A DNA stretch of 64,000 bases from an uncultured Mycoplasmatota bacterium (GTDB lineage Bacteria > Bacillota_I > Bacilli_A > RF39 > UBA660), in the NCBI GenBank assembly GCA_937944975.1, contig CALEBF010000004.1, forward strand, positions 18,935 through 82,934. The letters run 5' to 3'. A model generated the notes under the pieces. That model had not been told where the DNA came from, made no database searches, and worked only from the letters and a program-made list of their open reading frames with translations. Made by a program: the position numbers and the translations under genes. Position 1 is the stretch's first letter, and the number at the start of each line of letters is the position of its first letter. Below are positions 50,366-59,244 of this stretch, piece by piece.

Positions 50366-52396
50366 GTGAGAGAATCAAGAAAAGGATTTACACTCATTGA
50401 ATTGATGGGAGTTATTGTCGTTATGTCCATTATTCTTTTAGTTGGATTACCAACGATTAGTAATATGATGAAAAAGGATGTAGAGAGTACTTATGAACGG
50501 TATCTTGTCGAATTGTATGCGGCAAGTGAATCTTATTTTGTAGAAAATAAAGATTTTTATCCAGCACTCGCTGCCCCTGGAGGACAGGCTTATGTTACGA
50601 TTGATGAACTTATGAGTGAGGGATATATTCGAAACGTCGTAACGGACCCGGAAACGAATGAAGATTTACCGATCGAGACACAAGTAGAAGTGACCGTCAA
50701 CGCTGATTACACTTATTCTTTCCAAATTAAGAAAGGAAATAATCAGAGTATTTTAGTTTTGTTGGATGCGAATGGAGGAAGTGTCACTCCATCATCGTTA
50801 GCACGAACATATAAAGCGAAATACGGCGAACTTCCAACACCGACGCGAAGTGGATATATATTCTTAGGATGGTTCACTGAAAAAACGGGTGGAGAACAAG
50901 TGAGTGCTGATCAACGTATTACGATTTCGAGAAATCATACGCTGTATGCACATTGGCAAGCAAAGACCCCAACAGTAAGTTTTGATGCGAATGGAGGAAG
51001 TGCTGTTACGAAGACAATGACAGTAACAGTCGGAAAACCGTATGGAGAACTTCCGACGACGACGAGAAAAGGATATACCTTCCTCGGATGGTATACTGCA
51101 AAAAGTGGTGGTTCTCTCATTACAAAGGATACAAATGTAAAAAATGGAGATAATCACACATTATATGCACAGTGGAAACAGAATAAGTATATTGTTACAT
51201 TTAATGCAAACGGAGGAAGTGTCAATCCAACGACGAAAGAAGTTACACAATATAATACGTATGGAGAACTTCCAACACCGACACGAAGTGGGTATACATT
51301 TAATGGATGGTTTACAGCGACAACTGGAGGAACAAAAATTACATCTACAACAGAAGTGACGATTACAGCGAATCAGACGTTGTATGCACAATGGACGATC
51401 AATCAGTATACTTTAACGTATAATGCAAACGGAGGAAGTGTTAGTCCAACAAGTAAAAAGGTAACTGTAGGGGCAACATACGGAACGCTTCCAACACCAA
51501 CAAGATCAAATCATAGATTCTTAGGATGGTATACCTCTGCAAGTGGAGGAACGCAAGTCTCAAGTTCAACCGTGATGCCAGCATCGAACGTAACAATTTA
51601 TGCGCATTGGCAAGCAACAACGACAATTACATTTAAAAACGATATGACAGGAGCTACGCAATCTAGTACGATCGACGTAGGAAAGACGGTAGCCGCACCT
51701 AATTATACAGCAACAGGATATACGAGAACCGGTTGGGAAAGTAGTAACACAGCAATTGCCACAGTAAGTGGAAATACGATTACGGCAAAATCAGCAGGAA
51801 GTGCTACAATTACGACGAAATGGTCATTGAATGCCCCAACGGTATCTGGACAGTCGACAAGTTGGACGTACAACGCGAGAACATTGACGCCATCTTGTGC
51901 AGGAAAGGCATATCGAACGATGACATACCAATATAGTACAAATGGAGGAAGTACATGGACTACTGCTTCTTCTAAAGCATTTACACAAAATAAGACAGTA
52001 CAATGGAGATGTTATGACAACAATGGACGTTATTCTGCAGCGACGACTGCAAATGTATATGCAGACACATCTTCGCCGGGAACAAATTGGTCTCAAAATA
52101 GTTCTACTTATGCTGTAACTGGAACTTCCAAAGGATGTAGCTCTCTTGGTACACATCAAATTGTCTATACCGGATCGTATGCATGGCGTAACAGCTGGGA
52201 ATCTGGAAAAGCTAATTATGCCAATTACTTCATGTACTGTAATGGAGGAGCGACAGGAAAATTTACTTCTATCAAATGGAGTAATAATTGTCAAAAAGCA
52301 GTATTTCAACCTAGTTTAAGTGCATGGTATGAATGGTGGGGAAAACAACAGACGAAGTGTGTTCATACCGGAAAAACGCATACATGGCAACAGTAG
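50366..52396 (+). CDS. Type IV prepilin fused to four InlB-type repeats
   Basis: The 676-residue product begins with a prepilin signal, RKG|FTLIELMGVIVVMSIILLVG: cleavage after Gly7, Phe at +1 and Glu at +5. A pilin-like head follows to about residue 125. Four InlB B-type (Listeria-Bacteroides) repeats come next (about 130-415), each with (D/N)ANGGS, YGxLPTPTR, F-GWxT and YAxW. A BIG2-like Ig domain (about 420-490) and a Ser/Thr/Asn/Trp/Cys-rich tail complete it. It is likely a surface adhesin held by its pilin helix. Start is GTG with GGTGA upstream. No pilus assembly genes are in the window. Confidence 0.88.
   Translation: MRESRKGFTLIELMGVIVVMSIILLVGLPTISNMMKKDVESTYERYLVELYAASESYFVENKDFYPALAAPGGQAYVTIDELMSEGYIRNVVTDPETNEDLPIETQVEVTVNADYTYSFQIKKGNNQSILVLLDANGGSVTPSSLARTYKAKYGELPTPTRSGYIFLGWFTEKTGGEQVSADQRITISRNHTLYAHWQAKTPTVSFDANGGSAVTKTMTVTVGKPYGELPTTTRKGYTFLGWYTAKSGGSLITKDTNVKNGDNHTLYAQWKQNKYIVTFNANGGSVNPTTKEVTQYNTYGELPTPTRSGYTFNGWFTATTGGTKITSTTEVTITANQTLYAQWTINQYTLTYNANGGSVSPTSKKVTVGATYGTLPTPTRSNHRFLGWYTSASGGTQVSSSTVMPASNVTIYAHWQATTTITFKNDMTGATQSSTIDVGKTVAAPNYTATGYTRTGWESSNTAIATVSGNTITAKSAGSATITTKWSLNAPTVSGQSTSWTYNARTLTPSCAGKAYRTMTYQYSTNGGSTWTTASSKAFTQNKTVQWRCYDNNGRYSAATTANVYADTSSPGTNWSQNSSTYAVTGTSKGCSSLGTHQIVYTGSYAWRNSWESGKANYANYFMYCNGGATGKFTSIKWSNNCQKAVFQPSLSAWYEWWGKQQTKCVHTGKTHTWQQ
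50765..51617 (+). repeat. Four tandem InlB-type coding repeats
   Basis: Four units of about 65-70 codons within the prepilin gene, starting near 50765, 50980, 51200 and 51415. Each has the GATGCGAATGGAGGAAGTGT-like opening and a CTTCCAACACCGAC-like middle. Repeats 2, 3 and 4 are closer to one another than to their surroundings. Confidence 0.8.
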
Positions 52397-52411
52397 AAGA
52401 AGGAGGAAAGT

Positions 52412-53242
52412 ATGAAAAACAATAAAAAAGCGATGATCGGAATACTGGTTATCATAGTATTGGTTGTAATAGGAATTGTAATATGGCTTTTATCTCCTTC
52501 GAAAGCACCTGAGAATGAAAAAGAGGTATCACAAGAGAAGCAAGAAGAAGTATTAGATTTCATTACATCTGGAAATGGAGAAAAAGAATTACAAAAATAT
52601 AGTGAAGAAGATCTATCGAATGTAATGACTTCGATAGGATCAAGTTCTCAATTTGAAGATGAGATGACGACAAATCCAAAAGTAAAAGAATATACGACAC
52701 AGTATAAGAAGGAATACGAAACGTTACAAGAAAAATATAGGGAAAATACAAATTATGAAGTTTCGAATAAATATTACGATGAAACTCAGCAAAAGTATTT
52801 TCAAGAAATTCGATTAGATAGCTACAGTATTATGGGATATAGTATCGTCTATAATGATTTACTATATTTCTTGATGGATAAACTAGCAATTGCTTATGAG
52901 AATCAAAATGTTAGTGCAGAAGCCGCAGAAGATTGGGCATTGACAGATGCTAAAATAAGGTCAATTGCTCTTACGCTTACAAATCAACATTTCGAATCTT
53001 ATTTCGATGAGCGATATACGATAACAGTAACTTTGGAATGGGAGTATAAAAATGGAGAGTGGATATGTAACAATCTAGCAACTGTCATAAATTCTTTAGC
53101 GGATCCAGAGGAAATTAGTACTACTGGTGGTACCGAAGGGTATGATAAATGGCATATCATTGCAAGTGGAATTATGGATGCATACGAATCAAGTAGCACA
53201 TTCCATGTCAATAATCCATTATCGATTAACAATATTAAATAG
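52412..53242 (+). CDS. Membrane-anchored unknown extracellular protein
   Basis: The 276-residue protein has a basic N-terminus, one helix at about 8-27 (MIGILVIIVLVVIGIVIWLL), then an acidic, Lys/Glu/Ser-rich external region ending in NNPLSINNIK. There is no lipobox. A mid-region (ALTLTNQHFESYFDERYTITVTLEWEYKNGEWICNN) suggests a small beta domain. It follows the prepilin gene by 15 bases, with AAGGAGG upstream. It is probably in the same operon as the lipoprotein gene after it, giving a surface-protein cluster. Function unknown. Confidence 0.7.
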   Translation: MKNNKKAMIGILVIIVLVVIGIVIWLLSPSKAPENEKEVSQEKQEEVLDFITSGNGEKELQKYSEEDLSNVMTSIGSSSQFEDEMTTNPKVKEYTTQYKKEYETLQEKYRENTNYEVSNKYYDETQQKYFQEIRLDSYSIMGYSIVYNDLLYFLMDKLAIAYENQNVSAEAAEDWALTDAKIRSIALTLTNQHFESYFDERYTITVTLEWEYKNGEWICNNLATVINSLADPEEISTTGGTEGYDKWHIIASGIMDAYESSSTFHVNNPLSINNIK

Positions 53243-53249
53243 GTAGGAT

Positions 53250-53804
53250 ATAAAGAAATTTGTCATTCTTATTGCTTTGTGTTTGGTATTGATTGCAACA
53301 GCTTGTGGAAGTAATTCCAAAAAAGAGGTAGATCGTAAAGAAAAGCAAAAAATATCGATAGCAAAAGAAGAGATAAAAGAAGATGTTATAACGCCGTTGG
53401 AGGACGCTATGAAAACGAAACAAGCGGCTAAGATCATTGAGATTGTTTCTGAACAATCGGATTATTATGAACCATTGAACCAAATTGTTCATAATGTAGA
53501 CCCGGTGATGACAAGCGAGATGTATCGAGCTTATTTACAGACGAGAATAAACGATCAGTACGAAATAAAAGAGGTGGACGGAGAGTATTATCTGTCTTTT
53601 ACTGGAGAAGTGATTGATTTATTATCTTTGACATCAAGTGGTCTTTATACGGATTTCGATAGCTTTCAGGTTGTTTTATCACAACAGCCTAAAAATAATG
53701 TTGAGATTTTGATTCGATTGATAAAAGAAGATGAAAATTGGGAAATAGATCCATTTGATATTAATTTTGGTATTGTATTGTTTGGTGGAACAGTAGTACA
53801 ATAA
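53250..53804 (+). CDS. Lipoprotein with apparent ATA start codon
   Basis: Read from ATA at 53250, the product is about 184 residues with a textbook lipoprotein signal: basic KKF, a hydrophobic run and LIATAC lipobox (Cys at about 19). TAGGTAGG lies just upstream as ribosome site. The next candidate, TTG at 53277, would leave only MCLVLIATAC with no basic part. Non-AUG, non-GUG/UUG starts are rare, so this may be a true AUA start, or a start lost by mutation from ATG. The external domain resembles in style the protein encoded just upstream. Function unknown. Confidence 0.6.
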   Translation: MKKFVILIALCLVLIATACGSNSKKEVDRKEKQKISIAKEEIKEDVITPLEDAMKTKQAAKIIEIVSEQSDYYEPLNQIVHNVDPVMTSEMYRAYLQTRINDQYEIKEVDGEYYLSFTGEVIDLLSLTSSGLYTDFDSFQVVLSQQPKNNVEILIRLIKEDENWEIDPFDINFGIVLFGGTVVQ

Positions 53805-53835
53805 AAAGGAATGCACAAGGTGTAATCCTTTTTTG
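53803..53835 (+). terminator. Terminator of the surface-protein cluster
   Basis: AAAAAGGA and TCCTTTTT pair around a GC-containing loop, with T residues after. Confidence 0.75.
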
Positions 53836-53854
53836 TATTATAGGAGATGTAGAT

Positions 53855-54973
53855 ATGGAAAGTTATGGAGATATCAAGGCGATTAGAAAAAGAAAGCGCT
53901 ATTTAAAGAGACTGTATCGTCAATGTCAGAATCAAATAGAACGTGAAAAAATCGGGTGGAGTTTGATTGCAAATATAGAATTATTACACTATCATACGCA
54001 TCTTGCTAATTTTTCGATCGAAGGTGATATAGGGCGCATTTTAAATGAATGTGTTGTATTGATGAGAGATATAAAGTATAAAAAATTAAATGGAATTCTT
54101 CGACAAGAGGAGCCATATATGGATACAACCTATCTATCGTTTTTAATGAAGTTAGCAAATAATGTTGCTGATGGTAACTTGCAACGTTTTGAATCTCAAA
54201 TCGGAGGTTCCTTTGATCGTATATCGGCAGTGAATGGTGCAAAACATTTTTATGCCTCTTTACAAGATGAAGCTATCTCTCCAGTAGCAGAGAAAATATT
54301 ATCTGACACTTCTTCAATCTACTTCTGTGAATGTCGAAATGAAAAGGATCATTTAGGATCTACATTTTTTGATTATATATTCCATAAACTATATATATGT
54401 GTTTTAGAACATCATGATTTAAGAGATTTATTTACGCTGATTAGAGAATGTGCTTTAGGTGTAAAGTTTTATATGAAAGAAGATTTACACTACGATAGTT
54501 TTCAAAATGTCTGTGCATACGTAATGGAAGAGTTAGCTTTTTCTTATTTTGAAACAAACGGGATGAATCGAGAAAATATAGCGCTTTTTAAAAAACAGCG
54601 AGAAAGTTACTTTACTGCATATGCAAACGATACTTTAATGCAGATCCATGCGCTTCCTGGACAGCAAGGACTAAGGAATTTTTTTCATCCTAACGTAAAC
54701 GAAATATTAAAGGTCATTCCTCGGCAATTAAAGAAAGATTTGATAGAAATTCAAGCCTATGTTATGGCACGTGGATTGGTTCAGCAGATACAATTAAATA
54801 AAGAGATAGGATTAGAACATTTGAAAATTTTGATGCGAATGAATATTTCTAATGAGCAACGTCCTAATTTTGAAAAAATCGGACTCGGTGATGATGATTT
54901 ACTTACGCTCACACAAGAAATGTCGGCGAGAAGTAAGAATGTATATTCTGGTAGTAATGAGAAAAAGCGATGA
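53855..54973 (+). CDS. M3-peptidase-like protein, catalytic motif lost
   Basis: The 372-residue protein is mostly helical and soluble. The segment DLFTLIRECALGVKFYMKEDL...VCAYVMEELAFSYFET (about residues 195-245) lines up with DVEQIAHEFGHILFLGNNF...IPIFLENLAASYLGCF in the gene at 56567. The zinc motif HEFGH becomes RECAL, while the spacing to the third-ligand Glu is kept. This suggests a pseudo-peptidase of the oligoendopeptidase (M3) type; the N-terminal part is diverged. AGGAGATG precedes the ATG. It ends at a terminator before pyk. The family call is from motif spacing only. Confidence 0.5.
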   Translation: MESYGDIKAIRKRKRYLKRLYRQCQNQIEREKIGWSLIANIELLHYHTHLANFSIEGDIGRILNECVVLMRDIKYKKLNGILRQEEPYMDTTYLSFLMKLANNVADGNLQRFESQIGGSFDRISAVNGAKHFYASLQDEAISPVAEKILSDTSSIYFCECRNEKDHLGSTFFDYIFHKLYICVLEHHDLRDLFTLIRECALGVKFYMKEDLHYDSFQNVCAYVMEELAFSYFETNGMNRENIALFKKQRESYFTAYANDTLMQIHALPGQQGLRNFFHPNVNEILKVIPRQLKKDLIEIQAYVMARGLVQQIQLNKEIGLEHLKILMRMNISNEQRPNFEKIGLGDDDLLTLTQEMSARSKNVYSGSNEKKR

Positions 54974-54990
54974 TGAAAATCATCTTTTTT
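54969..54990 (+). terminator. Rho-independent terminator
   Basis: GATGAT and ATCATC pair around GAAA, followed by T6, after the upstream stop. Confidence 0.75.
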
Positions 54991-55016
54991 AAATTTTATA
55001 AAATGTGATAAAAGTA

Positions 55017-55045
55017 TTGAAATCTAATTTAAATTATAGTAAAAT
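55017..55045 (+). promoter_or_regulatory. Sigma-A-type promoter of pyk
   Basis: TTGAAA, a 17-base spacer and TAAAAT precede the pyk gene by about 33 bases. Confidence 0.6.
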
Positions 55046-55077
55046 GAGAGTGTTTTTTTGGTTAGTGAGGTAGTAAT

Positions 55078-56487
55078 ATGAAGAAGACAAAAATTATTTG
55101 TAGCATTGGGCCAGCGAGCAATCAACCTGATACAATGGAACAAATGGTTTATGCTGGTATGAATGTTGCACGAATTAACTTTTCACATGCAACAGAAGAG
55201 GAAAAACAACTTGTCGTGAATACTGTACATGAGGTACGTAAAAGAACAGGGAGACCAATTGCAATCTTATATGATACAAAAGGTCCTGAATTCCGTAGTG
55301 GAATGTTAGAAAATGATGAAATTACATTAAAAGAAGGAAATACGATTCGTGTTGTCAAGGAAAATATTCTTGGAACAGAGGAGAAAATTTCTGTAAATCA
55401 TCCACAAGCACTTGATAGCTTGACACCAGGAGATATTATTTTACTTGAAAACGGATTGATGAAAATTAAAGTTACAAGCTGTGAAGAAGATGGTGTTACT
55501 TGTCAGGTTGTAACAGGTGGAATTTTAGGAAATAAAAAAAGTTTAAGTGTACCAGGGGTACATTTAGAAATTCCTTTTATTAGCAAACAAGATCGAGCAG
55601 ATTTAATTTATGCATGTGAGCATGAAGGAGATTACTTGGCACTTTCTTTCGTATCGACGAAAGATGATGTGTTAGAAGCGAGAAATATCTTAAAAGAACA
55701 CGGAAGAGAAGATATGAAGATTATTTCTAAAATTGAAAGTGGTACAGGGATTAAAAATATCGATTCTATTATTGAAGCAAGTGATGGAATTATGGTTGCT
55801 CGTGGGGATCTTGGAGTCGAGGTACCATTAGAACAACTTCCAGTATTCCAAAAGATGATTATCCGTAAGTGCCGTGAGCAAGGAAAGATTGCCGTAGTTG
55901 CAACAGAGATGTTGGAATCTATGAAGAAGAATGCTCGACCAACGAGAGCAGAAGTATCTGATATTGCAAATGCAGTAATGGATGGAACAGATGCAGTTAT
56001 GTTGTCTGGAGAGACGACTGCAGGAAAATATCCAGTAGAAGCAGTTAGATTCATGGCAAATACTTGTGAGGCAACAGAAAGTTATCTCGATTATACACAA
56101 CATGTAAAAACGACGTTTAGAGATGATATTACATCGACGATCGCACGTGGTGTAGTAGAAGCTACGAATGCACTTGATATCGCTTGTATTATCGCTGCGA
56201 CGACGAGTGGATATACAGCTCGCAAGATTAGTAATTTAAGATCAAAATCTATCATTCTAGCTGCTTGTCCTACAGAGAAAGTTGCTTATTCATTAGCTGC
56301 AAATTTTGGAGTATATCCAGTAGTGCAACCAATGAGTAAATCGACAGACGAACTTGTGCAAGATTGTATGAAGATTGCAAAAGAAACTTTAAATTTAAAT
56401 AAAGGGGATAAAGTGATTATTACAGGTGGTTTCCCTAATCATATGGAAGTAAAGAAAACAAACTTTATGAAAATAGAAGAAATTTAG
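55078..56487 (+). CDS. pyk: Pyruvate kinase
   Basis: The 469-residue enzyme converts phosphoenolpyruvate and ADP to pyruvate and ATP, the last step of glycolysis. It has the N-terminal KKTKIICSIGPAS, ARINFSHA, LYDTKGPEFR, MVARGDLGVEVPLEQLPVFQK, and the catalytic MLESM and SGETTAGKYPVEAV motifs. It ends at the normal domain C and lacks the extra PEP-utiliser domain seen in Bacillus Pyk. It has its own promoter and terminator. Confidence 0.98.
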   Translation: MKKTKIICSIGPASNQPDTMEQMVYAGMNVARINFSHATEEEKQLVVNTVHEVRKRTGRPIAILYDTKGPEFRSGMLENDEITLKEGNTIRVVKENILGTEEKISVNHPQALDSLTPGDIILLENGLMKIKVTSCEEDGVTCQVVTGGILGNKKSLSVPGVHLEIPFISKQDRADLIYACEHEGDYLALSFVSTKDDVLEARNILKEHGREDMKIISKIESGTGIKNIDSIIEASDGIMVARGDLGVEVPLEQLPVFQKMIIRKCREQGKIAVVATEMLESMKKNARPTRAEVSDIANAVMDGTDAVMLSGETTAGKYPVEAVRFMANTCEATESYLDYTQHVKTTFRDDITSTIARGVVEATNALDIACIIAATTSGYTARKISNLRSKSIILAACPTEKVAYSLAANFGVYPVVQPMSKSTDELVQDCMKIAKETLNLNKGDKVIITGGFPNHMEVKKTNFMKIEEI

Positions 56488-56511
56488 AAGAATGCTTACA
56501 TTCTTCTTTTT
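56486..56511 (+). terminator. Rho-independent terminator of pyk
   Basis: AGAAGAATG and CATTCTTCT pair around CTTA, followed by T residues, right after the pyk stop. Confidence 0.85.
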
Positions 56512-56566
56512 CTTTTGCATAAGTTGTGGTATATTAGATAGCACAAGTTGAAAGAGGAGTAATACT

Positions 56567-57475
56567 ATGGTAACGCAGAAATCAGAAACAAATGTAAGTA
56601 GAGGTAACGAAGAACAATTTTCTTTTGCGCGTATTAGTAAACAATTTCATCAGCTGAGTCAAGATGTTTCTTTATTCTTTACGTATTTGTATACAGGTAG
56701 TTATTCAGTGAGAAAAGAAGTGGCTGAAATCGAGTGTAAGCATCATATTACTTCTGATGAAGCAATACAATGTTTTTTAGAATTTACGAAAGATTATTTA
56801 GATGAAACTTACTACCAATCTGCTTTACTTCTTTATCGACAAGGAAGTATTGTTCCTGGAGAGATTTCCCAAGTACGCAATGCAAAAAAGGTTGAAATCA
56901 ATTATACTCATACATGGGAGGATGTTGAGCAAATTGCTCATGAGTTTGGTCATATTTTATTTTTAGGAAATAATTTTACATCTCAATTATTAGGTGAAAC
57001 GATTCCAATCTTTTTAGAAAATTTAGCGGCATCTTATTTGGGGTGTTTTATGGAACACGATGAAATTTACATTCGACAATATAAGCGAATGATTACGAAC
57101 AATGTACACGTTAGAGACTATGTCGATTCCATCGGAACGAACTTTGCATTTCCAATGCATGATATTCCTTATGTTTTATCATCTTTATTGGCAGTTCGTT
57201 TAGAACAACTCTATATGCAGAATAAGGAGGAAACATTAAAAAAACTTCCAGTATTTGTGCAAGCATTAAAAACGAACGACGTTACACTCGCATTTCAAAC
57301 GCTTGATTTAGATGTAGAGTATCGTGAGGGACATTTACATTGTGAGGATGATATACGAACTAGCCTCGTAAATGACTACTTTCAGTACTATATTCCGCGA
57401 TATCAGTCTGTTTTAAATTTACCACGAGTTCCTAAGAAGCGTTCGCTACGAGAAAAAATAAAACACTTTTTATAA
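56567..57475 (+). CDS. M3-like zinc metallopeptidase, short form
   Basis: This 302-residue protein carries IAHEFGHILF (His125, Glu126, His129) and, 22 residues on, Glu151 in IFLENLAASYLG. The spacing and context match the oligoendopeptidase F (M3) gluzincins, where IFVAEVAS follows the zinc motif. M3 enzymes are usually near 600 residues, so this is a minimal or truncated catalytic half. There is no signal peptide, so it would be cytoplasmic. The apparent inactive relative lies on the other side of pyk. AGAGGAG precedes the ATG, and the stop lies in a bidirectional terminator. Confidence 0.7.
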   Translation: MVTQKSETNVSRGNEEQFSFARISKQFHQLSQDVSLFFTYLYTGSYSVRKEVAEIECKHHITSDEAIQCFLEFTKDYLDETYYQSALLLYRQGSIVPGEISQVRNAKKVEINYTHTWEDVEQIAHEFGHILFLGNNFTSQLLGETIPIFLENLAASYLGCFMEHDEIYIRQYKRMITNNVHVRDYVDSIGTNFAFPMHDIPYVLSSLLAVRLEQLYMQNKEETLKKLPVFVQALKTNDVTLAFQTLDLDVEYREGHLHCEDDIRTSLVNDYFQYYIPRYQSVLNLPRVPKKRSLREKIKHFL

Positions 57476-57487
57476 AGTGTTTTTTTG
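57460..57487. terminator. Bidirectional terminator
   Basis: AAACACTTT and AAAGTGTTT pair around TTAT between the convergent peptidase gene and tmcAL, overlapping both stops. Confidence 0.85.
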
Positions 57488-58636
57488 GATGATTGGTTTT
57501 TTTTGAAATTCCTTGGCGAGAAGTTGTTTCCTTTTTTCTGGTGTGAATGTAGAACTATATACGGCAGTTGTACGATATTCGATTTGACTGCATAGATCAT
57601 CTATCTGATTCAGTGCTGTAATGATTGGAAGTGGACAATTCTTTTTGATAGAATTCAAATAGGAAATTCCAGTTTCATTTATTCCTAAGACACGAATATA
57701 TGTCGGGTAAGGAATCTCTTTGGCTTCTTTCTTCGTAAAATTACATAGAATATGTAGAGACATCCTCATTAATTTATTATAAGTGTATCGTTTTGTCTTA
57801 ATTTTATGAGTGAGGTCTTCGATTGATACACACTCTGGAAAATATTTTAAAATTCGATGCTCAATACCTTCATCGACAGTTTGGTTAGATGCAATTTTCG
57901 TTTGAACCAGGGATAGTCGATAGAAGAGCAAAGGCCAATAATCTTCGATATCAACGACATGCTCATTTAGTGCTGATAAAGTATCACTTGGAACATAATG
58001 AGAAATATCTTCGTTATTTTTTAAAGCGGTACGAATGCGTGTCGCACTTACGATATCATTTGTACTTTTTGTATCGTGAAAGTCGTTTGTTCTTTGAATT
58101 GTGACAGGTTCTATCTCAGCTTGTTGTTTGATGATTTCTTTTACATAGCTTAATCCTAGTAAATCGTTTGGAGAAGTGATCGTCGATGAATGAAAAGATT
58201 CTAATGCTTTTGACATTGCAGTTGGATAATTTACACCTTCTTGTAGATAAGTTTTTACAAGTTGGTCGTATTTTGGATTATTGCATTGTATATGTGCAAG
58301 CTCTTGTAACATTTGAATGTTATTTTCTTCACTTCCAAAGACGAGGATATCTACGTTGAGAGCTTTTAGTAATGAGATACTACCGCGAGCAAAAATATCG
58401 GCACTTTGAGTTGCAAAAACAAATGGAAGTTCTACGACGAGATCGACTCCGTGTTGGAGTGCGATTTGAGTTTTGGTCCATTTATCTAAAATGCTAGGGA
58501 GTCCACGCTGTGTGAAATTGCCGCTCAATATTAAAACGACCGTTGCATCTGGATATAATTTTTTTACCTGTTTGATGTGATATTCATGTCCATTATGAAA
58601 TGGGCTATACTCACAAATAATTCCAACTGTTTTCAT
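57470..58636 (-). CDS. tmcAL: tRNA(Met) cytidine acetate ligase
   Basis: The 388-residue enzyme uses acetate and ATP to acetylate the wobble C34 of elongator tRNA-Met. It starts MKTVGIICEYSPFHNGH, with the nucleotidyl-transferase HNGH motif. LSGNFTQRGLPSILDKW, LVVELPFVFATQSADIFARG and FGSEE are also conserved (former DUF795/YlbM). AGGTGAG precedes the ATG on the minus strand. It is divergent from yceD-rpmF; the ylbM-yceD-rpmF neighbourhood is also seen in Bacillus. Confidence 0.95.
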   Translation of the reverse strand: MKTVGIICEYSPFHNGHEYHIKQVKKLYPDATVVLILSGNFTQRGLPSILDKWTKTQIALQHGVDLVVELPFVFATQSADIFARGSISLLKALNVDILVFGSEENNIQMLQELAHIQCNNPKYDQLVKTYLQEGVNYPTAMSKALESFHSSTITSPNDLLGLSYVKEIIKQQAEIEPVTIQRTNDFHDTKSTNDIVSATRIRTALKNNEDISHYVPSDTLSALNEHVVDIEDYWPLLFYRLSLVQTKIASNQTVDEGIEHRILKYFPECVSIEDLTHKIKTKRYTYNKLMRMSLHILCNFTKKEAKEIPYPTYIRVLGINETGISYLNSIKKNCPLPIITALNQIDDLCSQIEYRTTAVYSSTFTPEKRKQLLAKEFQKKPIIQKNTL

Positions 58637-58695
58637 TCATCTCACCTAGTGCTATTGTAACATAAACAATACATTCTTCAAAGAAAAAACGACCG

Positions 58696-58724
58696 TTGCA
58701 AAATTGGCAAGAGTTCGGTATAAT
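58696..58724 (+). promoter_or_regulatory. Sigma-A-type promoter of yceD-rpmF
   Basis: TTGCAA, a 17-base spacer and a perfect TATAAT lie 18 bases before the ATG at 58743. Confidence 0.7.
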
Positions 58725-58742
58725 TGAATCACGGGTGATTTT

Positions 58743-59228
58743 ATGGAATTTGATTTAATACGACTAAAAAATAAATTAGATACATATATTTCAATTGATG
58801 AAGAAGTAACGATTCCAAAAGAATGGATCGAAGATACAGAACTGCTCGATTTAAAAGATGTAAGAGTCATTGGAGATATTACGTTAGATGCAATCGATGA
58901 ATATGAGATTTCTATGGATGTCACAGGAACGATGGTTCTGCCATGTGCTGTCACTTTGAAACCAGTGGAATATCCATTTCATTTAAAAATAGAGGGTAAT
59001 CTTGAACAAATCTTGCAAGAAATCGATGAAAATGCAAAAAAGATTGAAAATAGTATTGATATTTTGCCAATAATATGGGAAAATATACTAATGGAAATTC
59101 CAATGCGAGTTGTTAGTGAGGGAGCAGAAGAGGTTCATCTAGAAGGAGATGGATGGAAACTTGTAACAGATAAGGACTCGGTGAAAGAAACGAATCCAGC
59201 ATTGGCAAAATTAAAAGATTTACTTTAG
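58743..59228 (+). CDS. yceD: YceD-family protein (DUF177), rRNA accumulation
   Basis: The 161-residue protein has [29 protein letters not shown] in the middle and ends [11 protein letters not shown]. This matches the YceD/DUF177 family, whose members promote 23S rRNA accumulation and are almost always next to rpmF. The family's second Cys is not obvious. GGGTGAT precedes the ATG. The rpmF gene starts 16 bases after its stop. Confidence 0.9.
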   Translation: MEFDLIRLKNKLDTYISIDEEVTIPKEWIEDTELLDLKDVRVIGDITLDAIDEYEISMDVTGTMVLPCAVTLKPVEYPFHLKIEGNLEQILQEIDENAKKIENSIDILPIIWENILMEIPMRVVSEGAEEVHLEGDGWKLVTDKDSVKETNPALAKLKDLL

Positions 59229-59244
59229 AGAAAGAGGTGTTAAT

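Noticed and set aside
50765..51617. Regular direct repeats that could be a CRISPR or satellite array
   Set aside because: They are codon-phased protein repeats (InlB type) inside one open frame, with diverged copies and no spacers.
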